Assembly (NCBI GenBank): GCA_015680685.1
Contig: MNCI01011946.1
Coordinates: forward strand, 319,652 to 383,651
Source of the DNA: Gnetum montanum
Taxonomy: Eukaryota > Streptophyta > Gnetopsida > Gnetales > Gnetaceae
Reading direction: 5' to 3'
DNA: 64,000 nucleotides
The translations under genes were made by a program, and so were the position numbers. Below the pieces are notes generated by a model. The model was not told where the DNA came from. It did no database searches and saw only the letters and a list, made by a program, of their open reading frames with translations. Positions 11,561-23,550 of this stretch are shown here, piece after piece; the stretch's first letter is position 1; every line of letters begins with the position of its first letter.

Positions 11561-13000
11561 TGGGTATTTACAAGCTTATGATGATGAACCCTAATGATCC
11601 ATAAGATGACAGGCATAATTCCTTGCACTTTTGATAACTCTTAAATGCTTAAAATAAGGTGCTTTCCCTAGGTGACACTAGTGCCAATGTCACTTACGTA
11701 AACACCCATAAAATCATCATCTTTAGCATCATTTAGACCTCAAAAAGATTTCAATGTTTAGTTTTTACCATTTTCATGATGATAGGCATTAATTCCAGCA
11801 TCTATAGTGACTCCAAAAGGTCAAAGTAAGGGTCAAAGTTCCACTAAGGCTACAATGATGTTGAATCCACCATTAGAATTAATGTTCAACATCATTGATA
11901 AAAAGGCCCTTAAAAACACCATCACTAGTGGTACTTTGGGCTTCTATAGGTTCTTAGCAATTGTCCTGGTCCATGCCCTAGAAGATAGACATTAGTTTTA
12001 GCAATTTTAATAGCTTTTGAAGCTTCAAAATGACATGTTTTATCCAAGTGACATTGGGTGACACTAATGCAGCAATAGCATCACTTACACTTCCAACATC
12101 AAAAACTTGCCTTCTAAACCCAATTTTTCCTTTATTGGACCTTCCACAATTAGTATGCATCATCCTTGAGGTGATGGACATTAGTTTTGGTAATTTCAAA
12201 GATGTTGAAAGGTACATAGTAGCATGTTTCAAGTCAATGATGCTCAAGTGACATTTAGTGTTAGTTATGCATGATCAGGCAAAAACTTAATCTTGAATGA
12301 TATTTTTGATCCCATGTAAACCCCAATGTTCATTCAACATCGTTTTAACAATGGTTAACATCTATTTAGGTGTCGACAATGATCCCTAAGATCTCAAATT
12401 AATAATTTGGAGTGTAGAGTATCAACTTATGTTGATGCAGGTGATGTTCATGTAGGGTTAATGTTACTACATCATATGCCTATGTCATCTATGTCACTTA
12501 TAAATGGCACACACTTTGAGTTAGTAAAAATGAACTCCAAGTTAATTAAACTAAACTTTGGGTATTCTTAGAAAATGCTAACCCAATAAAGATCAAGTTC
12601 CAACATCAATACAAGGTTGACTTCTTGAGATCTAAGAATAATTTTTCAACTTTTTAGAGATCTTGAGTAATAGAATTTGCATCAATTGTGTCACTTGCAT
12701 GCTTCACAACTAAACACTTTTTTACTTTTTAGATATCTTGAGTGCTAACATTTGTATTAATTACATCACCTACATGCTTCACGGTCATTCTAGTGTCATT
12801 TATGGTTCACGAGCTTAGTCTCGACAATAGAGTCTCTTGTAGCACATGCAAGCATGTTCATGCTAGGGTCAGAATCACTAGGATCAACATTAGCATTATC
12901 TATTCCATTATTAGCATTCTTGCATAACCTACTAACATCACCTACAAAATGATAACTAAAAATAACCTTGTTTGACCCAGAAATTGACTTCAAATAGTTC
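11560..13000. repeat. Degenerate repeat region, no gene seen
   Basis: Short motifs recur: AAGTGACATTGGGTGACACTA-like words near 11675, 12045 and 12245, and GACATTAGTTTTAGCAATTT near 11988 with a diverged copy near 12178 (about 190 bp apart). Short ORFs here do not resemble proteins. It may be decayed retroelement LTR or untranslated sequence. Confidence 0.4.
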
Positions 13001-13800
13001 TAGTAGAATTTTCATTCATTAACAAATCCAAAAAAGATCAAAATTCATAATTTCCATCATATTTTGGCTCATAAATTAAGGTCTATTCATCCAATTTTTA
13101 ATTCTAATTTGTATCCATACCATTGTACCTCATGAACTATACTAATTTATTTAATAAAGCATTTTTATTTTATTGAAATGGAAAAACTCTAATTATTTTA
13201 CATATTGATCTCTATTCTCTTATTTATTTTATTATTCTTAATCATTTCAACTATATCTATATCATTTATATTTTATCATATTGCTCATGTTAAGTTTATT
13301 GTTATTCATCTATATCCTTATCAATTCTCATATTGGTCGATAGGTTAAATCTATATTTAATTGGATTTTTGTATCCCTTCATTTTATAGTCGTCAATCTA
13401 TCAAGGCTTATATCTATTGAATGTATCCTATGAGTCTTTAGATGTAAGAATGCTTCATTTCATTTCTTTTCATATTGTTCCAAAGACCTTTTATAGTTGT
13501 GGATCATATGTTCAAATATATAGTTCATGGAGGTGTCCTTGAAAATTTATGAGAGAACATTTTTGCAAGAATTTTTGGCACTAGAAGGAGGGCTAATAGG
13601 TTTTCTATTATCACAAAACCACTTCCAAGAAGCCTGTATGTCATTTTTAGCATTTTTTTTTATTTTGCATAGTTTTAATGCTTTTATCCATAATTCAAAG
13701 TATAGGGCATTGACTACATAGTTTTAAGGGTATTTTTCAAATGTAAAAAGTTTTATTAATAATATTTATCCCTAACATATATATTTCAATTGAAACTTTA
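13000..13800. other. AT-rich intergenic sequence
   Basis: No gene, RNA or clear repeat is seen. The base composition is strongly AT-rich and the open stretches are short with no recognisable domain. Confidence 0.5.
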
Positions 13801-13805
13801 TAATT

Positions 13806-14240
13806 CAATATCACCCACTAGAATTGAACACATAACTTGAAGTTTCCAAATCAAGAGTCTTACCATTAGGCTAGCACCTCAATGATTAAAGGTAATTAAT
13901 AACACGTAGAGAATTCATGAACCTTTGTCAATGGAAGACCAAGTGATGAAAACAAGTCTAATTACACCTAAGCATGTGCAAAGCCAATCTTGAAATCTTC
14001 CTTATGTTTGAATACCCAAACTACAAATATAGTGTATTTCAACTTGACTTTTGAAAAGTGCAAGGCTTCTAATTGAGAGAAGGGCGTGTTGGAACTTGAA
14101 ATAAGTAAAACATAGGTACAGCCAAAGATATATAGTCTAATTACAACTTTATATAACTCAAAATTTCCTAACAAAATCAAACCCATAACTTGGAGCTTCC
14201 AAATCAAGTGTCTTATCACTAGGCTAACACTTCATTCCTA
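13806..14240 (-). repeat. Two tRNA-derived SINE-like copies
   Basis: On the minus strand, 13890-13806 and 14235-14060 share a head: GTGCTAGCCTAATGGTAAGA (A-box-like), CTTGATTTGGAA, then a B-box-like GTGTTCAATTCTAGT or GGGTTTGATTTTGTT. After the head both have a similar body. A third copy lies on the plus strand near 38728-38880 and shares the body stretch TTATTTCAAGTTCCAA. tRNA-like A and B boxes suggest RNA polymerase III transcription. Ends are not defined. Confidence 0.45.
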
Positions 14241-14629
14241 GGGTTATAATAGGACATAAGATTACCAATGGTATAAAAAATATGATTTTTATAGTGTCAT
14301 ATGTTGGATTATGTTAAGGCTATGTTTATGATTCTACAAAACAAATACATCTATATATATAACCTAGTTTTCATAAAATTAGTAACTAATTAAAAGAACC
14401 ATTTTCATTTTTAATTAAAAAGGATGAAAACTAGAAATTGGAAATTTTTATTACATCTATTAAATTACAAAGGATTTTTAATATGGTTACATAGCCTCAA
14501 CATATGTTTGAAGAAAGTTAAAAGCATCATCAATGTAATGACCCAAGCATATAGGGTCAATTTTAAAGAAAACAATCAACAGATTAAAATTAATATTATT
14601 ACTCATTTAAATTTGAGCCAAAGATTGGC

Positions 14630-16510
14630 AACATAAAAAGATATGTTCTTCATCTTCTATGCTTTATTTGCATAGTCTATGAATACACTCTTGTCTCGGT
14701 AAATTAATCTAACGATTTGTCTCAATAAAAAGATAATGAGAGTTTATTCTTACTCTAGCAATTTGATTTATTAAATGAATAGGAATAGCTAAGAATAGAT
14801 ACCTTGGAGTACTAGATAACAAACCTCCTCTAATAGAATGTAAATAAAAATGTTTTCTCCCTAACATATTGAACCAAACTATAGTCATGACTTTTTTTAT
14901 AATCTTCTAGAGAAGTTTTTTATTTAAAGGAAGATCCTCTATTACAATATTTCATGCCTAAAACCATAATTTTCCTTAATGCAACCATCCATTTTCTTAT
15001 GTTATATTCATTATCTCCTTAACATAATTGACTTCCTCCATGTGACTTAACTTTTAAGTATAAGTATTAAATTAACAAAGGGATTGAACTTCAAGAGGAA
15101 GAAAATTTGCTTCTAAAAGTAGGATATCATAAGAAGTTTGCATTTTCACTTGGAATTCATATATAAGAAAGTGTTTTTGCACATGCTCTAATTTTTTCCA
15201 ATTATGTGTGGAATGAGAAAATCTCCATGTAACACACCCATATAATAATATAGGTTGGACAAGACTTTGAAAAGGTTTCCTTTTGATCTTCTATGCTAAA
15301 ATTTTTTTCCTATTGCAATTATTTCTTAGAGCAAATAGAGTTGACATGTTACTTAAAACCCTTTGAGCAATAATAGTATTCCAACTATAATTAATGGCAA
15401 ATTCAACTCCCATGTATTTATACAATTCACATATATCAAGTCTTTTTTCCTTCAATAGAAAATTGCAATTTCTCTTCCTAGTACCACAAACTAGAATTTT
15501 ACTCTTATCAATATTACCTTTCATACTAGAATGGTTGTCGTAGTCATGGATAGTTTGAAGCATATAATTTAATTTTGTAGCAGATTTTGCAATCAAGGCC
15601 ACATCATCTACAAAGAGAAGCATGTTCTAAAATAATCCATTCACTTACATAAAATGATTAGAGGCATTTTGCATTCATTCCTCCAATTCATTTATAAATA
15701 TGCCAAACAGGATAGGGAACAAAGGACAACCTTATTTGACTCCAACTAAGTTGTTGATAATTATTCCTTCTCTAGTAAGATTATCTTTAATAAGAATGTT
15801 AACTATCTCATAGATTTTTTTAGTAGCAGAAAGAATGTATTGTGTAATGTTAATGCTATTTAGTCTCTTTCAAAGCTTATCTCAAGCAATAGAATCATAA
15901 GCCTTGGAAAAATCAACAAAATAGATAAAATTTGTATGATTGGACCTTTTTATTTTATCCACACAATAATGCAAAGTTATCATATGGTCTATAGTAGAAT
16001 GATTCATCCTAAAGCCTGCTTGTGACTGAGCATAAAGGTCTTGCATTTCTGCCCATGAACTCATTTTTTCCAAAATAGTGCCTAGAATCTTAGAGAAAAC
16101 TAAATTGTTTACATTCAATTAGTAATTATTAAGATTTGCCCTATCTCCCTTTTTTAAAAGCAAGATTGCTCAACTAGAATAACATAAGTAGTCCAAACCA
16201 TGTTGAAGCCCTTTATTAAGAAGGTTACAAGTTGCTTTGCACACCAATGAATGACCCCATTTAAGAAGCTCTGTATATAATCTATTAACATCAGTTTATT
16301 TCCTAGAAGATAACCTTTGAATTCCTACAAAAATGTCATTAAGGGATAACTCGAGAATATTAGAGTCATCTTGCATAGTAGGAGGAGCCTCTTGATTGAA
16401 AAGATAATTGAAAAAAGTTTGAATAGTAGATAAAGAAAAATCCCAACCATGTTGTTGTCTATCTTGGAAGAAATTCCAAAAGCTTTTTGGATTTGACTAA
16501 AGCTTACTGA
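14630..16510 (-). pseudogene. LINE reverse transcriptase and C-terminal zinc motif remnant
   Basis: Reading leftward on the minus strand: KKGDRANLNNY near 16150, QAGFRMNHSTIDHMITL and FVDFSKAYDSI (open stretch 16118-15882), then LLFVDDVALIAKS (15623-15291) containing the catalytic DD. A C-x2-C...EH...C motif near 14690-14640 matches the terminal zinc-binding segment of LINE ORF2. The order is that of a non-LTR reverse transcriptase. Frameshifts separate the blocks. Confidence 0.85.
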
Positions 16511-16699
16511 TCATTCTTTCCTATTCTTCTTTAATGAACTTCCTTTATTGAAATCAAATAAGCTTTCTATACTTCTTCAACATTGAAACATCATAATCTA
16601 AAGCTAAAACATATTTACAAGTTGTTAAATAGTCCACATCAAACTAGTATGTTTCATGAGGCATCTTCTTAATTTTCATATGAGTAGTTGTAGACCAAA

Positions 16700-17678
16700 A
16701 AACAATAGTTAAATCTAGCTCATTGTCATTGTTGACAAACATATTAGCCACTATTATTTGAGAATCCTAATAAAGGTCTTTTGTGAGATAAAAAATTTTG
16801 CATTTCTTGCAATGAATATGACAAATTAAAGCAACAATAATGTATTTCAAGTAATGATGAGGAGATTCTAAGGTTTTCTCTCCCACTTGTAAGTTTTCCA
16901 CTATGTTTATATTATCATAAGTAGATAAGAGAAGATCAATACAAGAATTGCCTTAGTACCCATTAAAGGTTAAATAAGAGGAGAAAGAAAATTTTTTGAT
17001 TCTATTAAGAACTAACAAATCAAAAGAATGATCATATTTTAAGAAATAAATACCCCTCTGATTTGTAATATGAACAACAAATTATCTTTTGTCAACTAAA
17101 TAAATCTCTTCATTGAACTTTAATTAAGAATTCCAAACAAACTTTTGAATCTCAATTTATCTAATACAAGCATTAAAATCCCCACAAAGAAAAACTTTAC
17201 CAAGCTTAGAGAATTTTGCAATATCTTGACCCAATTACTAAAAAGGATGCTTTTATGAAAAATTAGTAGAATTGCAAATAGAAGAATCTCTTAGAGTAAA
17301 ATAACAACAAACAATTTAAAGAACCCTTGAAATGCCTTGAACTTTAATCCACAAATATTGGTTATTATGATCAACTTTGTGCATCTTAATGGAATGATCC
17401 ATGGACTTTTTAACTAAATAAGTAATACCACTAGAATGTCTACCCTTCACCTTGGAATGCTTATTTCTAACAAAAATGATATGAAATCCTTATATAAATA
17501 TAATCAAAGAGTTTTCTACTTTTCAGGTTTCAGTAAAAATAAATAGATCAAAATCACTTAAGAAATGACTAATATCTAGAGTAGAAACTTTATTAGCTAA
17601 TAAAAATTAAATATTAAGGAAACCATATGTAATAGAAGAAAATATTTATTTTAAGGAATTTTCCCTCTCTTTGGTGAG
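16700..17678 (-). pseudogene. LINE AP-type endonuclease remnant
   Basis: Minus-strand translation upstream of RT gives fragments typical of LINE ORF2 endonuclease, such as KHSKVKGRHSSGI (near 17460-17420) and NQYLWIKVQGI (near 17370-17335). The domain would nick target DNA. The right end is cut by the LTR of element 2. Many stops are present. Confidence 0.6.
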
Positions 17679-18569
17679 AGATGAGTGGCGAGGTACCCCT
17701 ATGCCCAACCATACGAATCACAAGCGTTCACACGCATGATTCGGTCGAATTCCGTAGATGGGACTAGTTGTGGCATCTAGATCTATATGTTTTGATTGCA
17801 ATTCACTATCTTCCCACTTGGACTAGTGGTAGCTTTGTCACGTATGGTTTAGTCTAAAGTGAGGTATATGATGTTTTCTAACTCTATGCTACTCCTAATG
17901 ACAATAAAGAGATAAATTAACTAAGCTAGTGAACAATGGAAATAAGATCTAAACTAGCTTACGTGCAATGAGTATCCATTCCCAATCATTCGTACATGCC
18001 TTGGACTTCATATAACTACCACTGGGATTGCCAACCATACATCACTGGGTGTGCCAAACGATACACTACTAGATTACCAAGTACTTACACTTAAGCACTT
18101 GTAATTAAGTCGTACTCATTCCACTTAATGATAGGAATAGTAAATAGCAATAAATGGAAACATTAACTAAAGAAAATGGTAAATAATTAAACAATCAAAT
18201 AATTAAAGTAATAATAAATCTAAGTGAATGTGACAATGATGGAGGTAATCTTGATCTTTATTTCTAGTCATGTAACATGTCCAAGTATGTCACACTCGAA
18301 CAAAGGTATCATATGATTACAAACATCACACTGTAAGCATGCATCGAGAGTAACAAAACTTGAATTCAAAAATTTAAGAAAGACTATCAAAAACTGAGAA
18401 CTAAAACTATGTCCCAACCATGTAGCCAAGTGTTGTATTTATAGGCTAGCATGGAAGAGACAATATCGAATATCCAACATCATTTCTTGGGACCTGATAT
18501 TGTGTATCTGATATCAGAGCCTTGATATCAGGTATCCAATATTAGGACTAACACGATGATGACTCATCA
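17679..18569 (-). repeat. Element 2 3' LTR (891 bp)
   Basis: It aligns with 25967-26827 along its whole length and ends GACTCATCA. The first two bases are AG rather than TG, probably a mutation. GATATC occurs twice near 18510-18535, and a TATAAATA box reads on the minus strand near 18440. The flanking CCCCCATGACTGAATG is the polypurine-side sequence. Confidence 0.85.
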
Positions 18570-18749
18570 TACCCCCATGACTGAATGAAAACTTGTCCTT
18601 GAGTTAAATAAAATGAGGAACAAGTTCTTAACAAAAATTTGTGGAAAGGTATGGAATTATTAACTAACTTAGGTAAAAAAACAAATGGACTTATACATGC
18701 CATAGTGGTGCTTTACAAAAATTGCACACAAAATTATAGGACATAACTT

Positions 18750-21496
18750 AAGGAAGCTCATGTGGTTCCTGGAGGTGGTGGCTCTTCCATTGGATGCTTC
18801 CCTTTGTCATCAAGCTTGTGAAATTTGTAGTGATCAAGTAATGCCTGCAACTTCTCCTCTTTTGTCCTTGGGTTGTATACAGTCTAGGTTGCTAAACCAA
18901 TGTGTGTTGGCATCGATACATCCCAAGGGCATGGTAGCTATGGAAACATTTTGTTGGTCTTCACGTACCAAGCTGCAAATTGTCATAGTTCTTCCTCAAA
19001 GGCCCTAGCTTTTTCTCTTAATTCTTGATAATCTGTTAATCTCCTAGCTAGGTCTGAGGTGACATCCCTCTGTCCATGGTAGCTGGCTTTAACCACCTTC
19101 AATTCCAAGTTTTCCACATGGAGCTTTTGCAAAGCATCTTTTCTATCTACAAACTATTTTTTATACAATGCATAGGTGGTTGCTACCTACTTCTCTAGCT
19201 CGCTTCTAGGTCAGCCTGTTGTTATCATGGTAAGGTTAGCATATATGAGGTTAGCCAACACCATGTACTCTTTCAAATCCTTAATCTATAGGTCTTTATT
19301 TTTCACTTCCACCTAATGGACTAGAGCATAACTATCCAAGATGGGTTGCTAATCAAGATTTCATGCTGACATGGCTCCAATGCTAGCTTTAGCCATCTAT
19401 ATTTCCTTTTCATTTATTTGCTTATACATGCCTACTTGGTCACAAAAGTGTTTCTTCAACTTTTCATGTTTCTTGGCCTCATTTTGCCACCCACTAATTT
19501 CAATTGCTAGCTTCTATTGAATGGCATGGACCTCCTCCATTGAGAGGGTTCTATTTTCCCTAGCTAATTTATTGATGTCCTAGTTGACCCTTACTAGTTG
19601 TTCTTGCAACTAGTGGATACTTTCTTCTAAAATATTCTTTTGCTTTTCAATTGTTGTCAACCTTGAATTTTTGGCAACGAGCTGCTTGTTTTCTTCTTGC
19701 ATAGTGGTCAATTCCTTTTTGTGGGTGTAGGTTTGTGCTATAGCTATAGAGGCATTCTAGACCACCTTTTCCTTCTCTTGTTTTATAGCTTTGTTCTCCT
19801 CAATCAGCTTGGCTAGCAACTTTGTCCTGAATTGTTCCAGCTAGTTAGGCATTGTAAACTGGGTAATGTCCCATTATTCAAGCCTCAAGGCAGACAGCTC
19901 TTGTTACAACCTGTGCACTTTTGCTTCTACATGCTCTGCCTTGGTCTCTACCATGACCAATTTTCCCTTGGTGTCTATGAGGTTTGACTATGTTGTAGTG
20001 ACATCAATGGGGATGTTAAACAAAGTAGTCATTACTTTTCTCATTTGCAGCAGTTGATCTAACACATCCTCATGTGCTGCAAGAGTTATTGAAGTCCTAG
20101 TGAGCATTTGAGCATCTTTGGTCCCTGTCAGATCTACTGGGGACATGACAGGCACATTGAATGATTCTTGATATGATCTATTATTACTTCTGCTATGCCT
20201 GTCACATCTTGATGTTGCATTACCATGACTGTGGCACCTTCTCCTATCTCAAGCATCACTTGGAAGGATGCAGTGTTTCCAAAGATTTTTCTAGACCACT
20301 AGGATTCTCCTCCTGATTGTAGCAAAATCTACCTACTTGTCGAGTCAATTGAAATGGTGGACTACACGACATCATTGATTCCTCTAAAAAGATTGGACTC
20401 ATCTTTACTTCCCCAACTAATAGCTTCAACAATTTTCTATAGATGGCTCATTAAGGATCTGTAATCTTGTGACGATGATGGTGGTAGAGCTTATGTTTCA
20501 AGGCAATGTGCAGGCTCATGTTATACTTTTGTTTCTAGTTCTGCTTCCTTCTCTGGTTCTTATTTTTCACCAAGATCTTTCCTTAGTGTTGCAAGTTTGA
20601 ACAACTCTACAAAGGAAGTGTTTTAAGCCTTCCTGGGAACATTGTTTATGTACTCGATGATCCTAGCACACTTGCATAGCTTTTTGATTAGGCAAGGAAA
20701 TGGGAGTGTTGGCTTCCCTACCTTTTTCTCCTCAAACTACCTCTAAATTTCTATAAAAATAAAATTGAGGAAGGTTGGCCATGTATTTGCCCATTAAGAT
20801 AGCACTTCCCCTAGCCGCATATGTTGAGATCCTGTTAAGTCCTTTGGTTGGGAAGAGATGATATGTGTTGATCTTGAAGTATGTTCTTTCTTCCAAAGTT
20901 AATTCATTATATGTTTTGTCCTCCTTATTATATGCCCATTTTAGCCACAACTTCTTGGTGTCGATGTCAGACCTAATGGATAGATGGGCTACCTTAGCCC
21001 CTTCATTTGGCAAATTAAGAGTTGTTGTAATTGCCTTGACTAAGAATGAAATATTGACTTCACAAATGTTGATAGTGGTGCCTTCATCTTTGTTGTGCTA
21101 GAATTGGTGGGTCTCACTGAGGTACCAATTACCATTATCTGAGAGAATAGGCTACAACAGTGATGCCTGGAGTTATGTCAAAAGTGCTTCTAGGGCAAAC
21201 ACCATAAACAAACCGAAGTTCATCTCCACGATGACCATGGTCAATGTGGACTTTTCTTGGGTGGTCATAAGACATTCAGGGGGCAATGTGAGATGTTGTC
21301 TATGCACAAAAGCAATTGGTTCTATGGCCTCTCCTTGGACCAACTATCTAGTAACAAGAGCCTCTTGATGGATGCTAAAAGATTGGGCTTCTTGCTCTTC
21401 GTGCTCTGCTAGCTCACCTTGCTATTTCCTACCACCTCTTAGGTGTTTGGGCACTCTCTATGAAGGTTCTCCTTATGCTCCTCTTTTTGGGGCCAT
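18750..21496 (-). pseudogene. Element 2 ORFX: basic N-terminus, transposon-protein-like domain, coiled coil
   Basis: The start ATG at 21496 (minus strand) opens with MAPKRG, as in element 3. The best conserved part (21013-20732) has TYHLFPTKGLNRISTYAARG and SAILMGKYMANLPQ. This layout resembles the domain that databases call 'putative plant transposon protein' (Pfam Transposase_32); that is from memory and needs a profile search. A long heptad-rich coiled-coil part follows. The end carries KGKHPMEEPPPPG, again as in element 3. Several stops and frameshifts break it. The reaction or role is unknown. It lies in the position used by env-like ORFs in other Athila elements. Confidence 0.7.
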
Positions 21497-21799
21497 CTGT
21501 AATCAAGCAAACATCAAGTGTTACTGAGGTGCCAATATTTACCATTAATGGATGTATACCAAACTCATGACCTTAATTTCATTAAGTTCTTTAGCTTATA
21601 TGATTGTAGAGTTAGAAATATTTTTAGGAAAAATCCCCAAAAAGTATTTATCTTCTTTTATGACCCTTCACAATTGGTTCCTTTTTCCTTATGTGTGGTT
21701 TATTTTAATGATATGGTCCATTGGGTGAAAATATTAAGGTTTCTAGCATTACCACGATTGATTTTTCAATATAACACTTATGGTTTTTAACGATCTTAC
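21497..21799 (-). other. Predicted leader intron of ORFX in element 2
   Basis: On the minus strand a donor AAGG|GTAAGA (intron begins at 21799) and an acceptor TTGCTTGATTACAG ending at 21497 bracket 303 bp. The acceptor abuts the ATG of ORFX. The homologous place in element 3 has the same donor context and an acceptor just before its ATG. This is a sequence prediction without transcript evidence. Confidence 0.5.
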
Positions 21800-22045
21800 C
21801 CTTATAATATCCTTTGGGCAATAGAAAATTTTAGAAAAGTCGTGCAAGTTTCTCACGTAAGCACTCCCCCACAACTAACTTGAACACTCCAGGTTCAAAC
21901 ATGTTTAAATGGTATAGAAAACGGAGTAATAAAGAGCTATATTGCAAGTTGTAGTTGACTGCACAGAGCTCAGAGTCATGAGAGAAAATTTGAACAACTC
22001 CCCTAGCTGCAAATGATGAAAATGAAGTTTGAGCACTGCAGGGGT

Positions 22046-22112
22046 CATATATATAGGTTTTGTGTGACCTGATATTAGGTAGCTAACGTTGCATCCCACC
22101 CGATATCGGGGT
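22046..22112 (-). promoter_or_regulatory. Internal promoter of element 2 upstream of ORFX
   Basis: On the minus strand a 12-bp perfect palindrome CCCGATATCGGG (22099-22110) and a further ATATC motif (about 22070-22076) precede a TATATATA box (22048-22055). The same module (GATATC palindromes, then a TATA box, then GGGGAGTTG) occurs in the LTRs and in element 3. It lies about 550 bp before the ORFX ATG. Confidence 0.55.
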
Positions 22113-22129
22113 TCATGGATGAGCATCTC

Positions 22130-23550
22130 ATGGGGGTACTAAGTGTAAGAAACAAAGCTCTATGATTGATGGGAAGGTTTGAGGTTAGACCCATGGTTCT
22201 AGCATAAGTTGAAAATCATTTGGAGGCATTGGAAGTGTGAGAAGGTGGAGTTGTTGATGTGAAAAGCTTTGGAAGAAGCAAGAAAAATGGTGTTTAAATC
22301 AAGGTTGTGGGTAGGTCAATTTACATAAGAAGGAAAACTATGAAATTTAACAATTATGTGCTTATAAGGTTAAGAATGATATGGTTGTGTTGAACAACTA
22401 CAAGTCACAAAAGTTACACAAGTGGGTCCCCCCCAAAGCAGGCTCCAGCCCATAATGCCCTTATGTAACCACACCTCAAAATGTCTATAGGCACTAAAGG
22501 GGTTGAATGCAATGCATACTTATGCAACAAAATACACATGTTAAAATAACCAATTTGAGTGAATAACTCTATGTTACACAAAACCACAAGTTAGGATCAA
22601 ATGAATAGCAAGATGAGATGGACTATAGAAAGGATTGCAAAATTTGGGACATGAGGTGTTTTACCATGGACACAATGAATCCTTGTGTGTGTTATTAATG
22701 GTTAAATAATCATGAGCCCTTCTTTCCAAGATTCAAACCAAGTCCAAAACACATGTCAGTGACATTGCATCATTTCATCACTTTGGCTGACAACTATAAG
22801 AATATCATAGTTGCAAAGAGTAACATCACTTGGTGTTTTGTCCAAGGGAGGAGCTTATTTATGGCACATATATTTTTTTATGGAAGTTTTGAGAAGCCAC
22901 CAACCTTCAAGCATGGGTACATGTCTTTCTAGTGGGACCCATAGAAATTATTCAGTGTCTTTTTATGGTACTCTCACTTCCATTTTTTGTTAGATCTACA
23001 AGGATATAATTATAACCTTAGCAACATGATAGAACATACAGAAGTGGCCAAAGAGAATCCAGAAATCCCTTTGATGTCACACCCCTTACATTCCACCTTG
23101 GTTCTGCACTCTTCTACCCAAGCACAATGATTATGGATTTATTTTTAGGTTGGATGATAAAAAAGAATAACATCATGACTAGGGCAAGAACCTCTTATTA
23201 ATGGGATGAGTGGATGGATAACATGGTCTCACTGTTTGAAGAATTAGTCCCTTATGACCTAACAACATAGAGAAAACCTCACCTCAATGGGCAACATGAT
23301 CGTTTTATTCATAAGCGAGATTACTAACAAGAAGATGAAAATAACAAATAGAAAAAGTTGAAAGAAATAGGAAAAATTGTATCAAGAAATGAGAAAATGA
23401 CAAAAATTATAAAACAAAAAGATGGAAAACACTTATGAATCCTAAAGATTAGAATGGGGGGTGATCCTGAGGACTAAACATTTGACCATGACAAGGATTA
23501 ATAAGCAGATAGATAGGATCCATGCATGTATAAAACATTGGTAACTGTTC
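22130..23550 (-). other. Element 2 conserved noncoding block between gag and ORFX
   Basis: No protein is recognised. Stretches match element 3 in reverse complement (for example 22830-23070 against about 52160-52480, sharing CCTTGTAGATCTAACAAAAAA and CTCCCTTGGACAAAA). Stretches at 22420-22790 match element 1 (2440-2790) and the fragment at 39480-39840. Confidence 0.65.

Larger units (their letters stand above)
14400..17678 (-). mobile_element. LINE (non-LTR retrotransposon), 3' part
   Basis: Minus-strand remnants give endonuclease, reverse transcriptase and a terminal zinc-binding motif in LINE order. The 5' part with ORF1 continues at 26828-27560 beyond element 2, which split the LINE. All ORFs are broken. 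The left end is placed at the A/T-rich tail near 14400 and is approximate. Confidence 0.75.

Noticed and set aside
22130-23550. Hidden pol between gag and ORFX in element 2
   Set aside because: Both strands were read for DLG/DSG, xxDD, TEKEL and NGQ motifs; none was found, and the sequence matches noncoding blocks elsewhere.
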